DNA of 21,441 nucleotides from CAZUQA01 sp964622375 (GTDB lineage: Bacteria; Bacillota_I; Bacilli_A; Erysipelotrichales; Erysipelotrichaceae), in NCBI GenBank assembly GCA_964622375.1, contig CAZUQA010000151.1, positions 1 through 21,441 of the forward strand. Reading direction: 5' to 3'. The position numbers and the translations under genes were made by a program. Below are positions 7,322-15,471 of the stretch, piece after piece. The notes beneath the pieces were generated by a model. The model ran no database searches. It was not told where the DNA came from and saw only the letters and a program-made list of their open reading frames with translations. Within the stretch, counting starts at the first letter, position 1. Each line of letters starts with the position of its first letter.

Positions 7322-7397
7322 TGTAAGTAATAATTATTCGCTCTTTGCGTAATTTTATTCGACGGAAAAAAATCAGCTATTAACAAGGGGGATCAAA

Positions 7398-10300
7398 ATG
7401 AAACGGAATTATAAAAAGAATATTTTTACGATTATTCTTACTGTTTTTATGTTATTGCTCAATCTGAGCGACAGCGGTGGGCTATTTCTATTAACTAATA
7501 ACAAGTTAAAAGCCGATGGCGATCCGGAAATTGTTTTAGATTTCCGCTGGCTTAATCCGGCACCGACAGCCAACCATTCTTCAGCTTGGAGTGAAGGTGA
7601 CGCAAAATTAACTGTGACGCCGGCGAACAATACCGCTACTACCGTCACTGCCATGATGATCGTTGAGTTACCAAAAGGCACGATTGAAAATCCGATGGTT
7701 GCCGCTCCCGGCGAGATTGAAATTCGCATACCGATGTATTTATTTGATAGTCGGTCCGGCGACAAAATTGTCAATGGCACCCTAGCAAATTCCCGAGCCC
7801 AGTTGGAGCTGACAGCTACGCCGCCTTACCATGCCTCGGGCTATTACTATGTGGTTGATGAAGTAAACCAGGAGTATGTGATCAAAAACTGGGCGCCGGT
7901 TGATGGCGGCAAAACTTCGATAATCAGCATAAATTATACTTATATTCCAACCAGTGTAGCCAACGGCTATACTAATGAGATTGGCGTTTCTTTGACTTTC
8001 AATCACAATAATGAACCGACAAGGACCAAGACTTCAAATAAATTGAAAATTCAGACAAACTCCTTTGTTCGGCAGCCGTCGCAATTTGCGAACAATATCT
8101 ATGGCAATAAACAAGAATATTGGTCAGCAAGTTGGGCACCGGCTGGTTGGGGGGACCCGACGACTTGGGATCAACCCGGTCATCCGGCGATTGCCGCCGG
8201 TGTTGCAGCTTTTGACCCGGCTGATTATTACTATGTAATCTATGATATTCGTTTAGGCGGAACAGCAAATAATAGTAGTACTCAACCCTATTATGTCACT
8301 TATGATATTAACTTAGGAAGCACCGGTGGTGGTTCCATTGTCGGAGTTAGTGGGGCAACATCAAGTGTTGTTAGTACTGCTGTTGTTTATCCTTTTGTCG
8401 GGCAGACTACCGCCCAAATGACAGCAGCATCATTGAACCCTTTGATAACGCCAAGCAGTACATCAGCTACCAGCTTCTATTTACATCGTTTTGTTTTAGT
8501 GAAATATCCCCGCGACCAGATCGATGAGGGGCAGACAAATTTCACAGTCAGTTATCTGATGGAGGGAATTGACGAACCGGGCAACAATGAGACTTGGGCG
8601 ACTTGGACGGCAGCTACCAATCCGATTGGTGCTACGGCAGCTACCAGAAAGTATCGTCATTTTGGGACAGTTACTCGGTCTTATACTTATGTTCCTGTCG
8701 GTTTTAGATATACCGTCGGGATATTTGGTATTAGTAAGGCTTATGTCGGCAGCGCCAACTCCACCACAAGAACCATCTTTTCGGCAATAAATCGTATCGA
8801 GGAAGATGAGGATGTTGAACTTGTCAGAAGCGCAGCTGACCTTTTCTCATATACTATTACCGGTGTTGCCCAAGGCTGGATTTTAACCAGGGATGAGACT
8901 TTGGTGTTCTTACCGCCCGGTGTCAGACTATTCAGCTCGGCGGACTGGGATGGTATTGCCGCTGGCGACAAACTGACTTTAACCAATCCGGCGGGCAACG
9001 TTGCGGTTAAAGCCAATGGTGTTGATCCGGTAAATGGTAATCATTACTGGGCGATATTCAACAGCAGTAGCGGCACGCTGCTAGGCTATGTCAGACAAGC
9101 CGGCGCTACTTTGGCAGCTAATGTCAACATTAATACCAACCTGATTGCCATCAGCAGAATCAGAACCGGAGAGAACGAATCTTACTATTATCAAAAGAAA
9201 TACAGTATCGAGTTAGTAGATGATATGGTGTTTATCGATAACATCAGATTGAAACCGGAAGACTATGGCATACATTCACTGTATATATCGACTTTTGAAG
9301 AACAAGTGCATGCCGTCAATGTCGATACCGGTGATATTTACGGGGTACCAGCGACCGATTACCAGAATTATGCGCCGGTCGAACTATGGTACAAGACCGT
9401 CGAGAAAGCCCAAAGTGAAGGCTGGATCAAAGCGGGAGAAATTATCCGTACTAACGCTACCACCTTGATCTATGTGCCAACATCAGCAAGCAGCCCGCAG
9501 CTGGTAAATCCGGCGTTGCCAATCAGTGCCAACAATCAACTGATATTGCCAAATGACACTTTTGAAATCAAGATGCTTCATGAGAATAATCGTTATCAAG
9601 TAACGCTGATAGCTAACATAAAAATACGTTTGTATCCTACAGAGAACGTCAAGAAACTTTTGGAAAATAAAACTACAGCTACCTTGAACAATGTTAATAC
9701 CTTCGTTGTGCGCGACAGCACCGGGGCTATTCGTAACTATGTGGCTCATGGCCGCATGTATTCAGATGTGGATTCCAATGGCACCCAAGCATCAACGAAC
9801 ACAGTCGCTGAACCGATGAAACGCTCAATCATGGAGCACGACCATGAGCTATATGGCTCTGCTTATCAAAACTACAACCCGGCTTCTATTACCAATCCGA
9901 CTTATGTAACCACTGACCGGGCGGTTCAGCATTTTACCTCGATTGTGACTTTAAACAAAATAGTCAGCAGAACGACGCTAACCAAGACTGCTCCGGTTGC
10001 TACCAACAACGGAGCGACTAACTTGGCGACCAGCCGGCAAACAATTGAGATGTATGAACAATGTCAATATGACCCTGATGCCATTGAGGGAGCAACCATC
10101 ACAGATAAGATGAATAAACTGGCGGAAGCCGGGATTTTCCAACAACAAAAAACCGGGACTTTCTATGATTTGTTGCCGGCGGAAACTATGGCAACCAATA
10201 TCACGGTGGTCACCTATAACACCTCAACGCTTACCAATTATCGTCGTCCCTGTACCTTTGAAACTTATACCATCGCTAATTGGCAGGGCTCCGGGCGGAC

Positions 10301-13300
10301 GATGTTGGTAGTCAAAGTCAAGGCACCGACAGCACCGGTAGCTACTTATTACCCAACCCCGAACTTTCAAACTGTAGTGTCTGTTGGCTACAATACAGCT
10401 TATTCCGGTTTTGTCTTAAGCTATGACTTAGTCAGTACCTATGCCAATCTTTATGATCAGGCTTATGGCACAACTTGGGAGCCGACCAACTTAGTGGCTT
10501 ATCGATCTGACGAAGGTCGCTTGGGTAACGGCGGTCCGGTTACCCAGCCTTTATACAATTATTTTAAAAGCCTGGAAAGTGAACCGGGAATCCCGGATGA
10601 TACCGGCCGGAATACGGTTTATGCGGGGGTAACGGTGAGGTTCAATTTACCGCTAACTACCAGTTTCGGTATTGATAAAAACGTCAAGAGTCAGGCTGAC
10701 TCAATCTTTGGTCTAACGACCATGACGGTGCCCGGGGGGATCTATACCTATCAATTGCGTTATCAACACGGACCAATCGGCATGACTCAAGATTTGATAA
10801 TGTATGACATCTTGGAAACCGAGGGTGATTGGCAAGGAAAGTTATTGGGTATTGATACTTCTTTTGCTGAAGCTAAGGGAATTGTTCCGCTAATCTACTA
10901 TTCTACAGTTACCGGTCTACAACCATTGATTGATCAAAGCGGTAAACAAGTGGTTGGTCCTGATGGCGACTTGACAAATACCGCAATTTGGTCAACTGCT
11001 GCTCCGGCTGACTTAACGCAAGTAACAGCCATTGCTATCGATTTATCGCAACGCTCTGATAATGTTGATGGTGGCAAGTATATTTTCCGATCAAATGATT
11101 CGGTCTATTGTTTATTGTTGATGTCAGCACCGACTCAGAATTATCAACATTTGATCGACAATAATCTAAAAGCAATTAATCGTTTAGCATATTCCATCAC
11201 AGAGACTTCCATTGCCGGTACCCAGCTGGATATTGCCCGTTACTCCGGGCAAGTATCGGTGGGCTTGAGAAATCTGGACTTTAGTGTGGCAAAAGCCTCT
11301 AATCCAGCCAGCGGTACATCGGCTAATCCGACCGTGGTAAATCGTGATAGTATAATCGAGTATGAAATTATCGTCAACAATTTAGATGCCACTCCGGTGC
11401 GTGATGTTAAAGTGATTGATATGATACCTGAGGGCTTGACGATACTTGACAGTGGTGCCAATCGCATCAAATATTATTTTGGTTCCGATCCCGCAACAGC
11501 AAGCAATGTTGCCGGTTCCTCACGGATTACCATGCAACAAAACGGTCAAGAATTGACTTTTGTTGTTGACAGCATTAATGCCAGACAGACTTTGCGTTTC
11601 TTGGTTCCGGTGCGTGTGAATACCACAAACAACGATGGTGTCGTCTTTGTGAATCAAGCCCAGGTAAGTGAGGTTAACGGAGTTTCCTATAACTACCTGA
11701 CCAATCTGACCTACCACAAGACCCTGCCTAAAGTCACAATTAACGGTAATAAGACGATTGTCGGCATAGACGATAATACAAAAACTTTCACTTTCAACCT
11801 GCAACAAGTTACAGCAATTGGTTCCAGTGAGTTAACGGGAACCATCAGCGGTACAGCCACCATCACCGGTGCCGGTAGCTTTAGCATTGATTTGTTGTTT
11901 GCCACTACCGGTGAGTACTATTTCATGTTAAGTGAAGATCAAACCGGTCATCGGGTTGGCAACTGGAAATATGCCCAAAATAAATATTGGTTTAAGGTAA
12001 CGGTAGTTGATGATAACAGTGTGCTGAAAGCCACTGTCAGCGAAACCTCGGGCAGCAGTAACTTCATCAATACCTATGAGCTACCGTCCTATGATGTTGC
12101 CTTGAAAATGTGGGTAGCTGAGGTAGAGCGCGATGGTGGTGTAATCCGCGGGCCTTACAGTGATCCCGGAACTACGACGCCCAGCGTTGCGGTAAAACCT
12201 GGCGATACAGTTACTTTTGCGATCACCGCCTATAATCAGACAGAATATGCTACTTGGGTGAGCAAACTGATTAACTACTTACCCAGCGGTTATAGCTTCG
12301 ATGAAAATGATCCCTATAATGACGATTGGACTTTAATTGACGGTAAGCTGTATTACCAAGGTAATCCGATATTCTTAGCCGGCAACGATGACTATGAAAT
12401 TGACCAGACTTACGGTGCTGGTTCAACCGCGACCATTTACCTGACTTTGAGGGTAGTCGACAATTCCGATTTACGCAACTGGGCGGAAATAAAAGAATTG
12501 AAGGATGATGACCAAGGCAGTCCGGGTAATGTCGTAGCGGACCGCGACTCCGCTAATACGCCGGTGGGCGACAACAAAAGTCCGGACAACAGCCGTAACG
12601 GCAACATCATCGATGAAAAATTTAGTGAAGGCGGCTCAAAAGATGACCTGGCTTTTGCGGATACTGAGTATGAGATTGTCTCCGGATCGGCAGTCATCAG
12701 ATTGAGAAAAGCAATTACCGGTATACCTACCGCCAACAATGGTTTCATCTTTGATTTAGTCGAAGTTGATGATTTGTCCGGCACCGCTTATAGTGGCAGT
12801 GGCACAGCTATAAGTAAACAGGTAATCAACACAGCGACTATAACAGCCGGCACCCCCGTAGTTTTAACTTTCCCGACGATCACGGAAGTGGATTCCAGTA
12901 AGACTTGGTATTTCAAGATTACTGAAGCATCGACTTCCATCCCACCGGGTTGGACTTACTCCGGCGCCAGTTATGTGATAGCAGTCAATGTTGATGTTTA
13001 CGGAGATACTACCGTCACTTATCCCAGCGAATATAGTGCTGCCAATCCCCCGCTTTTTGTCAACAACTATCGTGACAACACCAGAAATGTTAACTGGTCA
13101 TTTAGCGGGATAAAACAAACAGAAGGAAAAGCTTTAGCAGCCAACCAATTTAATTTTGCGGTAATGCAGGACAATGTGATGATAGCTACCGGCACCAACA
13201 ACGCCAGTGGTTTGATTACTTTCAGTGCTATTAGCTTCACGGAAGCCGGCGAATATCGTTATCAGGTTATCGAGACTTCGGTATCCGGAGCCGGCTGGAC

Positions 13301-13550
13301 TTGCGATACTACGGAATATGAGATCAATGTCGTTGTTGTCGAAAACATCGATGGCAGTTTTACCATTACTCCACAACTGCTCAATGGGGAAGTAGTCTTT
13401 GTCAATGTCTATGACACCAACTATCGGCCACAGACCGGTGACAGCAGTAATCTAACAGCAATCTGGTTATTACTATTTGCTTCAATAATGATAGTGATTA
13501 CTTTGATTTTCTTGGGCGAGCAACGCAAGCGCCTTACTTCACTTTCCTAA
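7398..13550 (+). CDS. Giant cell-wall-anchored surface protein, isopeptide pilin-like domains
   Basis: The 2050-residue secreted protein is probably an adhesin or fimbria-like stalk. Residues 1-40 are a signal peptide: basic KRNYKKN, a hydrophobic core and a likely cleavage near KADG. Residues 41-1295 are beta-rich, with no family recognised. Residues 1300-1430 resemble DUF11 (SIIEYEIIVNNLDATPVRDV). Residues 1442-1563, 1763-1896 and 1897-2008 look like FctA/Spy0128-type isopeptide domains, each with a Lys near its start, a Glu in the E-T/A/D loop (LSEDQTG, ITEASTS, VIETSVSG) and a terminal FxNxY Asn (FINTY, FVNNY, FVNVY). Between the first two is a second DUF11-like repeat with an Asp/Asn-rich segment near 1713-1738. 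The tail has RPQTGD (2010-2015), a membrane span and basic EQRKR, a sortase signal with Arg in place of Leu. AAGGGGG lies 6 nt before the ATG. No sortase gene is in the window. Confidence 0.88.
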   Translation: MKRNYKKNIFTIILTVFMLLLNLSDSGGLFLLTNNKLKADGDPEIVLDFRWLNPAPTANHSSAWSEGDAKLTVTPANNTATTVTAMMIVELPKGTIENPMVAAPGEIEIRIPMYLFDSRSGDKIVNGTLANSRAQLELTATPPYHASGYYYVVDEVNQEYVIKNWAPVDGGKTSIISINYTYIPTSVANGYTNEIGVSLTFNHNNEPTRTKTSNKLKIQTNSFVRQPSQFANNIYGNKQEYWSASWAPAGWGDPTTWDQPGHPAIAAGVAAFDPADYYYVIYDIRLGGTANNSSTQPYYVTYDINLGSTGGGSIVGVSGATSSVVSTAVVYPFVGQTTAQMTAASLNPLITPSSTSATSFYLHRFVLVKYPRDQIDEGQTNFTVSYLMEGIDEPGNNETWATWTAATNPIGATAATRKYRHFGTVTRSYTYVPVGFRYTVGIFGISKAYVGSANSTTRTIFSAINRIEEDEDVELVRSAADLFSYTITGVAQGWILTRDETLVFLPPGVRLFSSADWDGIAAGDKLTLTNPAGNVAVKANGVDPVNGNHYWAIFNSSSGTLLGYVRQAGATLAANVNINTNLIAISRIRTGENESYYYQKKYSIELVDDMVFIDNIRLKPEDYGIHSLYISTFEEQVHAVNVDTGDIYGVPATDYQNYAPVELWYKTVEKAQSEGWIKAGEIIRTNATTLIYVPTSASSPQLVNPALPISANNQLILPNDTFEIKMLHENNRYQVTLIANIKIRLYPTENVKKLLENKTTATLNNVNTFVVRDSTGAIRNYVAHGRMYSDVDSNGTQASTNTVAEPMKRSIMEHDHELYGSAYQNYNPASITNPTYVTTDRAVQHFTSIVTLNKIVSRTTLTKTAPVATNNGATNLATSRQTIEMYEQCQYDPDAIEGATITDKMNKLAEAGIFQQQKTGTFYDLLPAETMATNITVVTYNTSTLTNYRRPCTFETYTIANWQGSGRTMLVVKVKAPTAPVATYYPTPNFQTVVSVGYNTAYSGFVLSYDLVSTYANLYDQAYGTTWEPTNLVAYRSDEGRLGNGGPVTQPLYNYFKSLESEPGIPDDTGRNTVYAGVTVRFNLPLTTSFGIDKNVKSQADSIFGLTTMTVPGGIYTYQLRYQHGPIGMTQDLIMYDILETEGDWQGKLLGIDTSFAEAKGIVPLIYYSTVTGLQPLIDQSGKQVVGPDGDLTNTAIWSTAAPADLTQVTAIAIDLSQRSDNVDGGKYIFRSNDSVYCLLLMSAPTQNYQHLIDNNLKAINRLAYSITETSIAGTQLDIARYSGQVSVGLRNLDFSVAKASNPASGTSANPTVVNRDSIIEYEIIVNNLDATPVRDVKVIDMIPEGLTILDSGANRIKYYFGSDPATASNVAGSSRITMQQNGQELTFVVDSINARQTLRFLVPVRVNTTNNDGVVFVNQAQVSEVNGVSYNYLTNLTYHKTLPKVTINGNKTIVGIDDNTKTFTFNLQQVTAIGSSELTGTISGTATITGAGSFSIDLLFATTGEYYFMLSEDQTGHRVGNWKYAQNKYWFKVTVVDDNSVLKATVSETSGSSNFINTYELPSYDVALKMWVAEVERDGGVIRGPYSDPGTTTPSVAVKPGDTVTFAITAYNQTEYATWVSKLINYLPSGYSFDENDPYNDDWTLIDGKLYYQGNPIFLAGNDDYEIDQTYGAGSTATIYLTLRVVDNSDLRNWAEIKELKDDDQGSPGNVVADRDSANTPVGDNKSPDNSRNGNIIDEKFSEGGSKDDLAFADTEYEIVSGSAVIRLRKAITGIPTANNGFIFDLVEVDDLSGTAYSGSGTAISKQVINTATITAGTPVVLTFPTITEVDSSKTWYFKITEASTSIPPGWTYSGASYVIAVNVDVYGDTTVTYPSEYSAANPPLFVNNYRDNTRNVNWSFSGIKQTEGKALAANQFNFAVMQDNVMIATGTNNASGLITFSAISFTEAGEYRYQVIETSVSGAGWTCDTTEYEINVVVVENIDGSFTITPQLLNGEVVFVNVYDTNYRPQTGDSSNLTAIWLLLFASIMIVITLIFLGEQRKRLTSLS

Positions 13551-13579
13551 TTCTATAAAAGAAAAATAACACAAAAATT

Positions 13580-13612
13580 GAGAGGTCAGCAACAAGCCAT
13601 CCTCTCTTTTTT
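13580..13612 (+). terminator. Bidirectional terminator after the giant gene
   Basis: GAGAGG and CCTCTC pair across a 15-nt loop and are followed by six T residues on the plus strand, 30 nt past the stop. On the minus strand the same hairpin is followed by AATTTTTG, so it can also end the tetR transcript coming from the right. Confidence 0.75.
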
Positions 13613-13689
13613 ATTTGGAGCTTAGCAGTTAGGCAGGCCCGGGGTAAGGGAAATTATCAAAAATCGTTTGCTTAAAAGAGTAGCACTAT

Positions 13690-13980
13690 TTACTGAATGC
13701 TGTTTGCTTGTCGGTAAAACTTTGGCAAATAACCAAAGATATTTCTTTTGATTTCAATTTGGTGATTGTTAGGGTCGCTGGAAAAACGCTGATAAACTTC
13801 GGGAATCTTCGCTCCCCATTTTCGCAGAATCCGGGTAGCATCTTCCAGAATTTGTATTGACTTTTCCGGGGAAATCTGTGGATAAGCAAGTGTTAAGGGA
13901 GCTTGGATCATGATATCTTTTACTCCCATCTCTTTAAGCACTTCATCTAAAGTTTTGATGTTGCTTAGGGATTTTTTCAC
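13690..13980 (-). CDS. Small protein of unknown function
   Basis: The 96-residue soluble, mixed-charge protein is not recognised. It has a probably helical first half (TLDEVLKEMGVKDIM, then ISPEKSIQILEDATRILRKWG) and no Cys cluster, signal or membrane span. The start is uncertain: the frame opens with GTG at 13980 and no clear ribosome binding site, 15 nt after the stop of the membrane metalloprotein gene. An internal ATG (MGVKDIM) is possible. Its place as last gene of the tetR transcript, before the bidirectional terminator, favours a real gene, but this could be a decayed or chance frame. Confidence 0.4.
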   Translation of the reverse strand: MKKSLSNIKTLDEVLKEMGVKDIMIQAPLTLAYPQISPEKSIQILEDATRILRKWGAKIPEVYQRFSSDPNNHQIEIKRNIFGYLPKFYRQANSIQ

Positions 13981-13995
13981 ACAACTAAACTGAAA

Positions 13996-14700
13996 TCAGC
14001 CATAATTATTAAAAGTGAAGAAATCAGCTCTCTCCCAGTTTTCCCGAGCATATTGCAGATGATCCTGATCATTTTCTGCCGGGGGAATACAATTTTCCCA
14101 AGCGGAATCCACTACTTTAATGAAAGTGGCAAATTTATCACTTTCGCCATAGTAAGCCCAATAGGCGACGGCAAAATCGTTGGCTAATTGTTCCTGTTGT
14201 ACCATTGGTATGGTGGTTTTACTGTTGAACCAAATTATACAATGTCCGAGTTCATGCAGTAAGTTGTACCAGTAGAAGTACAAAGCGTAGTTATCAGCAA
14301 CCGTTCCTTCAGAAAAAATCCGCTCCACTACCTGATTGTCAGTTGCGCTGTCCTGACCATAACAACCGGTGGTTATCAGTACAGCTTGGGGGGCAGTAAA
14401 AGCCACAATGTATAGACAAGCGGCTAGCAATAAAGCCAAAGCAGTAGTAAGCTGTCCTTTGACTTTCGTTTTCTTATCTGGGTTTTCATAACGCAGTAAG
14501 ATAATAAAACTACCGATAAAACCGGCTAAAAGCAAAATTATCAACAAGAAATTGAGGTTAATTGCTCCCATGGCCTGAGCAATTAAAGCGGCTAAGCAGG
14601 ACAAACTCAACACGGCCAATAAAACCGTAATAATTTTTGTTGTATAATCAAAGTTTTTATTAGCCAAAGGCTTAAGTCTCTTTGTCGGTAAAGAGGCCAT
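13996..14700 (-). CDS. Membrane protein with extracytoplasmic HELGH metal site
   Basis: The 234-residue protein has hydrophobic spans near 22-42, 49-69 and 85-103. A hydrophilic C-terminal domain follows with HELGH at 149-153 and, about 20 residues on, QEQLANDFAVAYW (Glu170, Asp175). HExxH plus a downstream acidic residue is the zinc-peptidase arrangement of gluzincin or IrrE-like enzymes. Basic residues before span 1 and between spans 2 and 3 put the HELGH domain outside the cell. The family is not recognised, and peptidase activity is inferred from the motif. The ATG at 14700 overlaps the tetR end by 29 nt; a start slightly downstream, such as the TTG of LANKNF, is possible. Gene order suggests co-expression with tetR. 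Confidence 0.6.
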   Translation of the reverse strand: MASLPTKRLKPLANKNFDYTTKIITVLLAVLSLSCLAALIAQAMGAINLNFLLIILLLAGFIGSFIILLRYENPDKKTKVKGQLTTALALLLAACLYIVAFTAPQAVLITTGCYGQDSATDNQVVERIFSEGTVADNYALYFYWYNLLHELGHCIIWFNSKTTIPMVQQEQLANDFAVAYWAYYGESDKFATFIKVVDSAWENCIPPAENDQDHLQYARENWERADFFTFNNYG

Positions 14701-15280
14701 TTTTTAAAATCTTCATAATTTTTTCGACATCACTGTCGTCAACCTTTCTTACCTGATCAAAAACGCTGAGTTTCATGCCCCAGAAAGTATGAATTCCCAT
14801 CAGCAGATAAGAGGCTGCTATCAAGTCACAATCGATAATTTCACCGTCATCTTGAGCAATTTTCAGCCACTTGTGGTAACGCTTGGCGAAGTTTTCATAA
14901 TACTCTTGGAAGTATTCCGGACAAACATATTGGGTTTCCATAATGATACGGTAAGCCCCACGATGCTTTATGATGTATTGTAACCAAGCTTTCAAACCGT
15001 AGAACTCCTGATCATAACGCGATTTGTACTGCTGGCTGGCTTTGGCGGAAACTTTTCTAATCTCATGAGAATAGCGTTGCAGAATATAAATATACAGGCT
15101 CAATTTATCTTTGAAGTAAATATACAAGGTGCCTAAGGCGACACCGGCTTTAAGGGCAATTTCCCCCATTGTGGTTTGATGAAAGCCCTTTTCGTCAAAC
15201 AAAGTCTCAGCTGCGAGATAGATTTTTTCCAGAGTTTTTTCACCGCGCGCGGTTTTAGGTAAATTGATATTTACTTCCAT
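14672..15280 (-). CDS. TetR/AcrR-family transcriptional regulator
   Basis: The 202-residue protein has the TetR N-terminal DNA-binding domain: KIYLAAETLFDEKGFHQTTMGEIALKAGVALGTLYIYFKDK with the helix-turn-helix at about 37-56. The variable ligand-binding C-terminal half ends in a long helix (VEKIMKILKNGLF). The overall look is that of fatty-acid or acyl-CoA responsive FadR-type TetR proteins of Bacillota, but the ligand is inferred from context. The ATG at 15280 follows GGAG by 8 nt; a TTG one codon earlier is less likely. It is divergent from the thiolase operon and shares an intergenic region with two dyads, which makes it the likely local repressor of that operon and of itself. Confidence 0.88.
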   Translation of the reverse strand: MEVNINLPKTARGEKTLEKIYLAAETLFDEKGFHQTTMGEIALKAGVALGTLYIYFKDKLSLYIYILQRYSHEIRKVSAKASQQYKSRYDQEFYGLKAWLQYIIKHRGAYRIIMETQYVCPEYFQEYYENFAKRYHKWLKIAQDDGEIIDCDLIAASYLLMGIHTFWGMKLSVFDQVRKVDDSDVEKIMKILKNGLFTDKET

Positions 15281-15317
15281 CAAATTTTCTCCGACATTCT
15301 TGTATAAAAACAGGCTT

Positions 15318-15345
15318 ATTATAGCATAGTAATATTGAATATCAA
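15318..15345 (-). promoter_or_regulatory. Promoter of tetR
   Basis: On the minus strand TTGATA (15345-15340), a 16-nt spacer and a perfect TATAAT (15323-15318) give a strong sigma-A-like promoter about 30 nt upstream of the tetR ATG. Confidence 0.65.
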
Positions 15346-15364
15346 CCAGACAAGAGGGTATAAT
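15335..15364 (+). promoter_or_regulatory. Candidate distal promoter of the thiolase-liv operon
   Basis: TTGAAT (15335-15340), 18 nt, then a perfect TATAAT (15359-15364). The CAGACA/TGTCTG dyad at 15347-15369 brackets this -10 box. The promoter also overlaps the tetR -35 region in the opposite direction. Confidence 0.4.
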
Positions 15365-15369
15365 GTCTG
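15347..15369. promoter_or_regulatory. Inverted repeat CAGACA-N11-TGTCTG, candidate operator
   Basis: Six-base perfect arms are separated by 11 nt. It covers a -10 box for the thiolase operon and lies just upstream of the tetR -35 box, so binding would affect both directions. A TetR dimer is the obvious candidate ligand. Confidence 0.4.
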
Positions 15370-15370
15370 T

Positions 15371-15395
15371 ATAAGAAATGAAAGCGCATTCTTAT
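15371..15395. promoter_or_regulatory. Inverted repeat ATAAGAA-N11-TTCTTAT, candidate operator
   Basis: Seven-base perfect arms with an 11-nt spacer; the right arm touches the first base of a TTGACA -35 box. Its centre is 25 bp from that of the neighbouring dyad, which has the same spacer length. It contains the 10-mer AAAGCGCATT that recurs inverted at 4879-4888. Confidence 0.45.
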
Positions 15396-15423
15396 TGACA
15401 ACTGAGAAGACATTGGTTAGTAT
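15395..15423 (+). promoter_or_regulatory. Candidate proximal promoter of the thiolase-liv operon
   Basis: A consensus TTGACA (15395-15400), 17 nt, then TAGTAT (15418-15423). It lies about 50 nt upstream of the thiolase ATG. The -35 box touches a 25-bp dyad, so it looks repressible. Confidence 0.5.
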
Positions 15424-15471
15424 TATGGTGAAACATGAATCAGTATTCACATTGAGCGCTAGAGGGAAACT

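Larger units (their letters stand above)
7095..7397. other. Divergent intergenic region, zinc-ribbon gene and giant surface protein
   Basis: These 303 nt hold the zinc-ribbon promoter near its left end and the likely promoter of the giant gene near its right end. No small ORF, hairpin terminator or riboswitch-like structure was recognised between them. Confidence 0.5.

Noticed and set aside
11711..11905. Antisense open frames within the giant gene, here and elsewhere
   Set aside because: They follow from the codon pattern of a Thr/Ala/Gly-rich gene and none has a start signal or recognisable family.
15242..15253. Perfect palindrome ACCGCGCGCGGT
   Set aside because: It lies within the tetR coding region in a normal stretch of codons and not at a promoter.
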